A DNA stretch of 64,000 bases from positions 269,001 through 333,000 of the forward strand of contig CAUJNA010000502.1 of the NCBI GenBank assembly GCA_963377175.1, in the 5' to 3' direction. The notes beneath the pieces are model-generated. The model was not told the DNA's origin. It did no database searches and saw nothing but the letters and a program-made list of their open reading frames with translations. Below are positions 58,701 to 64,000 of the stretch, piece by piece (within the stretch, counting starts at the first letter, position 1; each line of letters opens with the position of its first letter). The translations under genes were made by a program, and so were the position numbers. The stretch is from Effrenium voratum (lineage: Eukaryota > Sar > Dinophyceae > Suessiales > Symbiodiniaceae).

Positions 58701-59072
58701 AGGGAAACCCAAAGGAAAGCCATTGCAACTGTTGGTGTTTTTGGGGTGTCCCCCTTGCAAACATAAGACATACGTGGCGCTCCCAACATGGGCGGAGTGA
58801 TACATTCGGACAAGCGGGTGCCCCCTGGGGTCGGGATCGGAACTCCGTGTGCGGCGAAGTACTTTGGGAGTCAGCGAAATGGTTCCCGGAACCCTGGCCA
58901 CCCAGTTATGTCCCATAACCCAGTTTGGTTTTTTTTTGCCACCCAGCTACAATGCTTGTAAGTCCCCCACAAAAAACCCGATGCGAAGCATTTAGCTAAG
59001 CCTTGGCCTGATGTACGGGTCCGCCCCCAGACCCCAGGTACTCCCTCAGCTTCTCAAGCAGCCGCGTGAGGG
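45905..59072 (-). CDS. WD40-repeat protein gene (11 exons, 5' end not found)
   Basis: Eleven minus-strand exons join in frame, about 252 residues plus a missing N-terminus, and end at TAG at 45907-45905. An N-terminal helix (LTRLLEKLR) and PIPTPGG-type linker precede about five WD40 blades: LLIAAADNSVLCWD, VLALGLEDGSIELRS, GLVTGDDTGNLISWK, DLVASAALDGRVIAWD and GDLMVTDGRDNAVYLYDF. Such proteins form a beta-propeller scaffold for other proteins. This one is not close enough to a named family for me to assign a pathway. Donors are a mix of GC (5), GT (3) and GA (2). The introns carry a 1-kb minisatellite, a (TAG)n tract and dispersed repeats. It lies between the cysteine-rich array and the coiled-coil gene, all on the same strand. 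More exons may be missed between 50566 and 47433. Confidence 0.7.
46660..46763. repeat. (TAG)n trinucleotide repeat
   Basis: About 100 bp of TAG with one CAG interruption, in the WD40 gene intron between exons 46915-46880 and 45943-45905. Confidence 0.95.
46880..46915 (-). CDS. WD40 gene exon
   Basis: Reads EGDLMVTDGRDN. Acceptor CGCAAG|GAAGGC, GC donor (AAT|GCGCCT). Confidence 0.6.
47407..47433 (-). CDS. WD40 gene micro-exon (27 nt)
   Basis: Reads AWLGSVCVS; one more codon (E) is possible. Acceptor CCGAAG|GCCTGG, GA donor. Confidence 0.5.
48688..48789. mobile_element. ~102-bp TIR element, family 1
   Basis: Left CGGCTGTGGGTCAAGAA, right GTTGACCCATACCCA; diverged inside. Confidence 0.55.
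50566..50665 (-). CDS. WD40 gene exon, blade with VIAWD
   Basis: Reads SQQHTGRVVAVTEAAGDLVA and on to ALDGRVIAWDK. Acceptor GCGAG|GTCGC, GC donor (AAG|GCTCC). The clearest WD40 repeat in the window. Confidence 0.75.
51592..51680 (-). CDS. WD40 gene exon, blade with LISWK
   Basis: Reads EQGLVTGDDTGNLISWKCDE and on to EDWEI plus CT. Acceptor GCTTAG|GAGCAG, GT donor (CT|GTGGAC). Splices to 50665 in frame (WEILSQQHTGRV). Confidence 0.7.
52168..52253 (-). CDS. WD40 gene exon
   Basis: Reads (G)SIELRSPKLSLLSRRVGHRS and AVSALQMT. Acceptor CCGCAG|GCAGC, GC donor (ACG|GCGCCT). Confidence 0.65.
52335..53330. repeat. ~1-kb minisatellite, 40-45-bp unit
   Basis: About twenty copies of TTTGGTGTGTTTTTGTTCGA followed by GAAAAGCG and a T/G-rich tail. 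Open on both strands in several frames, giving 240-480-codon ORFs. It lies in a WD40 intron just upstream of exon 52253-52168. Confidence 0.9.
54421..54592. repeat. CCAT/CCGT and CA microsatellites
   Basis: (CCATCCAT/CCGTCCGC)n at about 54421-54475 and (CA)n at about 54557-54592, in the WD40 intron. Confidence 0.8.
54788..54915 (+). repeat. Dispersed repeat, family 2
   Basis: Begins AGGGATCCGGATGCATGAAA and ends near AGCCCTGC. Lies ~40 bp past the donor of WD40 exon 55014-54954. Confidence 0.7.
54954..55014 (-). CDS. WD40 gene exon
   Basis: Reads VGCRVHSLAQGQVLALGLED plus G. Acceptor CGTCAG|GTGGGG, GC donor (G|GCGGCT). Confidence 0.6.
55488..55616 (-). CDS. WD40 gene exon, blade with VLCWD
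   Basis: Reads DHLLIAAADNSVLCWDLALL and on to VLPLCAAQ. Acceptor CTCCAG|GATCAC, GC donor (CAG|GCGCGG). Confidence 0.7.
57415..57521 (-). CDS. WD40 gene exon
   Basis: Reads (S)GPSSARAARSWRKAEVTEQQ and continues RPCYVCVQESDLPGA. Acceptor TACAAG|CCGG, GT donor (GCG|GTGTTA). Confidence 0.55.
58804..58861 (-). CDS. WD40 gene exon
   Basis: Reads YFAAHGVPIPTPGGTRLSE plus one base. Acceptor CAAAG|TACTTC, GT donor (GAAT|GTATCA). Confidence 0.5.
59044..59072 (-). CDS. WD40 gene exon (first one seen)
   Basis: Reads LTRLLEKLR after a split codon. Acceptor CATGAG|CCCTC, GA donor (AGG|GAGTAC). Confidence 0.45.
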
Positions 59073-59179
59073 CTCATGGCCGCTCTGGCTACAGACTGGT
59101 TGGGTCACCGGAGCAGCGCCGGTGAAAAAAAAACAACAACGCCTGGTAGCAACAGACTTGGGCTTCGGCTTTCCTGTGC

Positions 59180-59300
59180 AGGGATCCTTACATAAAAAAC
59201 ACCTCAACATTGCCTTGTCAATGGTTTTGCGTCCCTTTGTTTTGGTGTTGAAAAAGAAATGTTTCAAATGGGCAAAATGCATCTTTTAAAAAGCCCTGCT
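59180..59300 (+). repeat. Dispersed repeat, family 2
   Basis: Begins AGGGATCCTTACATAAAAAA and ends AAAGCCCTGC. It is ~110 bp upstream of WD40 exon 59072-59044. Confidence 0.7.
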
Positions 59301-59395
59301 GTAGAAACTCAACTCGCTGGCTGTGGGTGCGGCTCCTTGACCGAAGAACCTACCAGAACATGATCTTTCCATTACAACACAAGCCAATGAGTCAT

Positions 59396-59497
59396 TGGGT
59401 GTGGGTCAAAATTAAACCACCAGGGGACCGCAGGTTTTAGTCCATGTTTCCATTTACCAGGGTTGCAATCTGGGTACCTATTTTTGACCCACACCCA
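59396..59497. mobile_element. 102-bp TIR element, family 1 (exact 16-bp TIRs)
   Basis: TGGGTGTGGGTCAAAA at 59396-59411 and its exact reverse complement at 59482-59497. Related single ends lie near 21925, 26548, 40977 and 48518. Confidence 0.75.
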
Positions 59498-59567
59498 TCT
59501 TTCCATTTGAAGAGCACAAGGCAACCAGTCATGATTTTGGCAAAAACCAAGCAGGAGACGATCTTGC

Positions 59568-60303
59568 TCACAAGGTGTTGGTGTTCTTCTGAGCACCTAC
59601 CGCCATCACCCGGCCTTGGACCACTGCCCCCGCCTGAGGCTGACCGTATGGCTGACTAGATGGTTGATGCTGACTCTCTCTGCTCCTCGCGAGGGCCCTG
59701 TGCTTCAGCACCTTGAAGACGAAGAGGGCGACGCAGAAGCTGCCTGCACAACCAAAAACGCAAAGAACGATGATAGTGATAATACCTTCGCCGTTGCAGC
59801 CCTCTACGCAGCACTCCGTGTAGACAGTTGCCAGGTACTCGTCACAATTCGCGATTGCATACATACAGTCTTCCGTCTCACAGGCAATGCAGTCGTGGCA
59901 CTGAGTTGCGTCCGTCATCAGGTTCAGGCAAGCACTGCTCATCTCCTCTTCAGTCAGTAGGCTGCACACACCATCGCTATCGCCATCGTTGTAGGTGCCA
60001 TACCTCCGCCTGCTGCCAGCGCTAAGCAGCACGACTGCACCAAAGGCACCAGCACTGGCATATGAAGCACGAGAGGACACCACTGAACCTCCAAAGCCAC
60101 CAGAGCCGAAAGAGCCTCGGTGCTTCCGAGTGGCCATTGGACTAAAACGGGCACCTTGTTTCTGTTGGTTTATTCTGAAGGGAAACCCTTGCCGAAAAAA
60201 AAGAAAGGAACACAGGATGCAAGTGGGCTGGGGCACCCCCTCCACCCTTGGCACTCGCGCGAAGCACGAGCAGTGCCAGTATCTCGAGCAAAGGCGTGGC
60301 CAT
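59568..60303 (-). CDS. Cysteine-rich secreted/membrane protein, copy 2 (217 aa, one 82-bp intron)
   Basis: Exon 1 (60303-60237) encodes a signal peptide, MATPLLEILALLVLRASAKG. An 82-bp GT-AG intron (60236-60155) follows. Exon 2 (60154-59568) resumes as GARFSPMATRKHRGSFGSGG. Next come a short hydrophobic stretch (GAVVLLSAGS), a domain with ten Cys (from GVCSLL to VEGC), a membrane span (IITIIVLCVFGCAGSFCVAL) and a basic, Gln-rich cytoplasmic tail. The layout suggests a small single-pass surface or endomembrane protein with five disulfides; the function is unknown. The intron starts GTGCCC and exon 2 also starts GTGCCC. This copy lacks the intron that copies 1 and 3 carry after CMY. No named family is recognised. 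Confidence 0.75.
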
Positions 60304-60334
60304 TGCACAGCTTGGTGTCGCAGAGCCGCTGGCG

Positions 60335-60352
60335 CTTGAGCCACAGGCTAAA
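60335..60352 (-). other. Possible relict spliced leader upstream of cysteine-rich copy 2
   Basis: Minus strand reads TTTAGCCTGTGGCTCAAG about 30 nt before the ATG, against the leader GTAGCCATTTTGGCTCAAG. The 3' nine bases match exactly; the middle is shortened. Copy 1 has only a weaker AGCCTTCGCCTTAAG at the equivalent place. Confidence 0.35.
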
Positions 60353-60439
60353 GTGGCATATTGGCCAGTATGTCAATATCAACCTTCATGAGGACATACA
60401 AACATCGGACTTGTTGCGGAAACTGTGGGTTTCCCATCG

Positions 60440-60900
60440 GTTTTGCGAGACCTTGGTATTTAACCATCCACGTCACCCCGAAAGATACCTTCCCAAAACG
60501 AATCAGTGCAGAAACTGGAGAAGTGAGGGAAGATCACATTCCCAGACTTAGTTGTTGTCTTGAAAAAACACCAGCTGCCGATCGAGCCCTTCGCCGAAAC
60601 TGGGTTTCGGATTCTCTGCTGAGGAGCATCCATGAAGAGGACCGAGGAGCAAAACATTCTTTCCAACATGTGGCTCGAGTCCAGAAGCCGGGGCATAACG
60701 TAAAAATGTCTCCCTACTTTAGTCGGGGTCCTGGAAATCCACCCACGACCAACCCAGTGCACTCGACTCACCTTTTGGCCGAACCCTAAAAAAAACAAGT
60801 TTGCTTCTGGATACTTGGTGAACCCGCCGCCTGAAAACGCAACATCACTAGCAAGATCCCGGGTGAGGAGCAAACTCTTGCGGCCTGCCGCCCTTTCGCT
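60440..60900. repeat. Duplicated spacer upstream of copy 2
   Basis: Shares patches such as GAAGTGAG, TCTCCCT.CTTTAGTCG, CCAGTGCACTCGACTCAC and GGAGCAAACT with 62640-62990, which lies upstream of copy 1. This shows the array arose by ~2-kb segmental duplication. Confidence 0.65.
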
Positions 60901-61141
60901 CGCCCCCTTATGAATCCAAGCCTGAGTTGCCTAGCTGCAAGATGCTGCCTGCCTTTAAGGCTGGGCAGCGCTTTCTGTGCAACTTGCTAAGCTTCCCAAA
61001 GAGAGGCGCGGCCATTTGCAGGGCGTGGTGTTTCAGGGTAGGGTCTGTTGAAGCCTCTTGAGGAAAACGGAAAGCCACTCCCCCGACGTTGACACGCGAC
61101 ATATGGGGCTCGGTGACATCTGCATGAGGCGCCTGGCCTCG

Positions 61142-62215
61142 TCACATCATATTCACGGCGGGTCCTACCCCGATCACCTGGCCCTGGACCTCCGCGGCTC
61201 CTGCGCTCTTTCTCTTCATCTTGCAGCAGAAGAGGCCAGCGATGCAAGCGAAGCAACAGCATGTCGCGACAAGAGATGCAATGATAATTCCTGCCGCAGG
61301 ATCGTCACACTCCTCTATGCAGCACTCCGTGTAGACAGTTGCCAGGTACTCGTCGCAATTTGTGATTGCATACCTTGGTGGTTTGTTGATCCCTTGCTAA
61401 AACTTAGGCTTTCGGTGGGACAAGTACTGGGTCTTTGAACATCGATCGGTTCGGACCGTCTTGAACACTCTATTCGCGGCATCTGAACAGTTTGATGTTG
61501 GATGCAGCATGCAAAATCTTGCCTGGCAGCCGCCCCGGACGCTGCGGAGCGTGTTGGTCTAGAACAGGACTGGAACGTGCCAGGATAGGAGTCTGGAACG
61601 GGCGGGCGGGCCGACAATCTGATCCGGACTATTCTTCTCTCTATCTCGCTCTCTCTCTCTCTCTCTCTCTTTCTCTCTTTTTCTAAATCGCCTCCCTCTC
61701 TTTCTCTCCCGGGCTTGAATGAGGGTCTGGATCGGAGGTCTGGAACGGAGGGTCTGGAACGAAGTTGCTGCGGGTGATCTGGATGTCTGGAAACGAGGTC
61801 TGGGTCGTCTGTTGGTCGCCACATGTCTCTAAAAACCCAAAGTCTCAAAGTCTGAGGGTCTAGAACAACTGCCAAGATACATGCAGTCTTCCGTCTCGCA
61901 GGCAATGCAGTCGTGGCACTGAGTTGCGTCCGTCATCAGGTTCAGGCAAGCACTACTCATCTCCTCTTCAGTCAGTAGGCTGCACACACCATCGCTCTCG
62001 CCATCGTTGTAGGTGCCATACCTCCTCCTGCTGCCAGCGCTAAGCAGCACGACTGCACCAAAGGCACCAGCACTGGCATATGAGGTGCGAGAGGACATTA
62101 CCCCAGTACTGTAGCCACCAGAAGAGCCGTACGAGCTGTAGCTTCCAGCGTATCCACCCTTGGCATGGGCGCGAAGCACCAGCAGTGCCAGGATCTGCAG
62201 CAAAGGCGCTGGCAT
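61142..62215 (-). CDS. Cysteine-rich secreted/membrane protein, copy 1 (188 aa, one 507-bp intron)
   Basis: Exon 1 (62215-61881) encodes a signal peptide (MPAPLLQILALLVLRAHAKG), a Gly/Ser/Tyr-rich stretch (GGYAGSYSSYGSSGGYSTG), AGAFGAVVLLSAGS and most of the Cys domain. Exon 2 (61373-61142) gives YAITNCDEYLATVYTECC, a membrane span (IIIASLVATCCCFACIAGLF), a KMKRK stop-transfer signal and a short tail ending VNMM. The intron starts GTAT and exon 2 also starts GTAT. The Cys domain is almost identical to that of copy 2, while the tails differ. It lies ~0.84 kb upstream of copy 2 on the same strand, with related spacer sequence upstream of each start. Confidence 0.75.
61641..61862. repeat. CT microsatellite and GGTCTGGAACG-type minisatellite
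   Basis: (CT)n at 61641-61685, then variants of GGTCTGGAACG to 61862. Together they fill much of the 507-bp intron of cysteine-rich gene copy 1. Confidence 0.75.
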
Positions 62216-63222
62216 TGCTCAGCTTGGCGCAGGGCCGGAGCTTAAGGCGAAGGCTTGGTCACATGCACCCTTGAAACCCCAACCCCCAAATTGTGGTAAC
62301 AAAGGATCACACGTACCCGAATTTGTGGATCACAATCACAGCCTGGCATGAACACGTGTTACCCAGAGCCATGTAAAGAATGGAGAAGGCGGCGACTACC
62401 CACTTATGGTTGTCAAAGTGCGACCTCTGTGGGAAAAAGGTCCCCCCATGACCTCACCAAACCAACCGTAGCCTGCCAAGATTTCTGTCCGATACTCACC
62501 TGGCTTCGAGGTCTATGATTACGGGTTCCAGGGCACCCTTTGTTTTCCCAGGCACGCCGCCTTGAAAAGACAACATCAGCCTCTCGGCCCTTTCGCCCTC
62601 ATCACCCGTGCTTCTATTCAGAAACCAGCCACTAACTCCGGGCTTTTGGAGAATCAGCTTTCTCAAGAGAATGGAACAAGGGCACGGCCCGAGAAGCCAA
62701 ACATCACCTTTCCAGCAAATGGCTCAAGTCCAGAAACCGGGGAAGTGAGAAAAATTTATTCCAGACTCGACAAACACATCTCCCTGCTTTAGTCGAGCTT
62801 CCCATCAACCCCAGTGCACTCGACTCACTCACTACCTCAGAGTGACTTGCCCGAACCCTACAGTGATATGTTTGCTTCTGGCAACCATAACTTGGTGAAC
62901 CTGAAAACTGAATACGTAACATCACTTCAAACAAGATCCCGGGTAAGGAGCAAACTTTTGCGGCCAACATCTCACTGCCGTCCTTGCGCTCCAAGCCCCC
63001 TACGAACCCACGCCTCCGCCCAGGGCTGGAGAACCCTCAAAAAACAGCTAAGCCGCCGAAGGCTACTTCAGGACAGAACCGTTGCCGCCTGCCTTTGGCA
63101 ACCGTGGCATACATGTCTCTTGGCCCTCACCCGACCCAAAGCCATTGTAGAGCTAGTGGTGCTAACTGAATGAGATTGACTACATGGTTCACCAAGCCTC
63201 GCTCTGCTCTGGAGGTACTTAC
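62216..63222. repeat. Spacer between copies 3 and 1, including duplicated segment
   Basis: 62640-62990 is the counterpart of 60440-60900. No ORF of its own is supported. Confidence 0.6.
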
Positions 63223-63289
63223 GCAGCCATCGACACAGCACTCCGTGTAGACAGTTGCCAGGTACTCGTCACAGTTTGTGATTGCATAC
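63223..63289 (-). pseudogene. Cysteine-rich gene copy 3, isolated exon fragment
   Basis: Reads YAITNCDEYLATVYTECCVD and GC after acceptor CGAAG|GTATGC, followed by a consensus-like GTAAGT donor. Neither the signal-peptide exon nor a membrane exon is seen inside the window. It may be part of a gene extending past 64000 or a broken copy. Confidence 0.6.
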
Positions 63290-63607
63290 CTTCGCGGTTT
63301 GTTGACTCCGTGCTTAGTATCTATTTGCTTAAGTCTTTGGGAAAAAAAATATATATCCAGTGATAGATTCCCTTTAAGCAGTGGATAATCACTGACATGA
63401 GGGCGAGACCGCAGGCCCAGGACAAACCGAGAATGGGCCAGGGCAGTTGAGCAGGAGGGGAGTGGAGGGGTGCAACTTGGGCTACCAGCGCCAGGGGGGG
63501 ATCTTCATGGCCAAATCGAGTTCCCGAGATTTGAAGGAGAAGCCTTTGACCACCTCACAGCGGAGGCACTGGTGGGCTGATTACATCGCCGTCCGTGATC
63601 CGTGATC

Positions 63608-63958
63608 ATGGGTGGCTCCCTGCGCGCTGTCCTGAAGATCTCGAGGGCTGCTCAAGCCCTGAGGAAGCTGCTTGTGTTGGGGACTGTTTCGGCCGCGTTG
63701 GCGATTCTCCAGAAGCCAAATGGCCCGTGGCGCGCTCGGCATTTGCAGCTCCGCGGGAGAGAGTGCGATAAGGGGCTTCGTCAATTGGGAAAGCCGCAGA
63801 TCTCACGACGTCGCGAGCTCCAATGGGATCCGCTGCTACACCTTGGCGGGCATGATCGAGGCACCCGGGATCGGAACCCTAGTCGCAGAAGAAGGTCGTT
63901 TAAGCACCGAGGAGGCGAAGGAAGTCGGCAGTCGGGGGCGGAGCTGGAAAAAAGGTAG
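63608..63958 (+). CDS. Uncertain + strand ORF at the right edge
   Basis: GC-rich, exon-like stretch. From ATG at 63608 it reads MGGSLRAVLKISRAAQALRK with a hydrophobic run (LLVLGTVSAALAIL), but a second + frame (63672-63977) and minus frames are also open. If it is real, it would be the only + strand gene and would mark a strand switch. No family recognised. Confidence 0.2.
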   Translation: MGGSLRAVLKISRAAQALRKLLVLGTVSAALAILQKPNGPWRARHLQLRGRECDKGLRQLGKPQISRRRELQWDPLLHLGGHDRGTRDRNPSRRRRSFKHRGGEGSRQSGAELEKR

Positions 63959-64000
63959 CGCACTGGCATCCTCGTGAGCCTCGGTCGCGCATGGAAAGCG

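Noticed and set aside
61641..61685. CT tract as a possible promoter element
   Set aside because: It lies inside the copy 1 intron among minisatellite units; nothing ties it to transcription start.

Overview
This window looks like nuclear DNA of a dinoflagellate. The exact genus cannot be told from the sequence; a Symbiodiniaceae-like or related genome is an inference. The reasons are: very short exons in long introns, splice donors that are mostly GC or GA, acceptors of the form AG|G, all recognisable genes on one strand, and a 15-nt match to the 3' part of the dinoflagellate spliced leader inside a retroelement. Most of the 64 kb is intron, filled with simple repeats and small dispersed repeats. 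There is no sign of bacterial gene organisation, rRNA, tRNA or CRISPR.

Layout, in the direction of transcription (minus strand, high to low coordinates). (1) 63.3-59.57 kb: a tandem array of a small secreted or membrane cysteine-rich protein. Two copies are near complete (62215-61142 and 60303-59568) and one is a fragment (63289-63223). The copies differ in where they carry introns. (2) 59.07-45.9 kb: a WD40-repeat gene from which 11 exons can be joined in frame, ending at a stop codon at 45905; its 5' end is not found. (3) 44.58-0.53 kb: a very long gene for a secreted-type coiled-coil protein. At least 29 exons, mostly 30-110 nt, join in frame. It begins with a signal-peptide exon and continues past the left edge. 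(4) 13529-1278: a 12.25-kb retroelement inside one GC-AG intron of gene 3, in the same orientation. It carries a tyrosine recombinase and a reverse transcriptase/RNase H and is bounded and divided by split direct repeats in the order A1 ... B1 A2 ... B2.

The retroelement is the most unusual object here. The half from A1 to B1 encodes a zinc-ribbon ORF region and the tyrosine recombinase but no reverse transcriptase. The half from A2 to B2 encodes a CCCH-zinc-finger gag-like protein and a 1357-codon ORF with a methyltransferase-like segment, reverse transcriptase and RNase H, but no recombinase. B1 and A2 abut with no base between them. It can be read as one split-direct-repeat element or as two complementary elements joined head to tail. 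About sixteen copies of a 19-bp motif (TCAGGGCCCTCGGCACCTG on the + strand) are scattered only through this element and are read in different frames by its ORFs.

The introns contain at least three families of small repeats: a ~102-113-bp element with 16-bp terminal inverted repeats, a ~120-bp repeat often lying just after splice donors, and short foldbacks. Several introns have 4-6 nt shared between the donor and the downstream exon start. Together these suggest intron gain by mobile elements in this lineage (inference).
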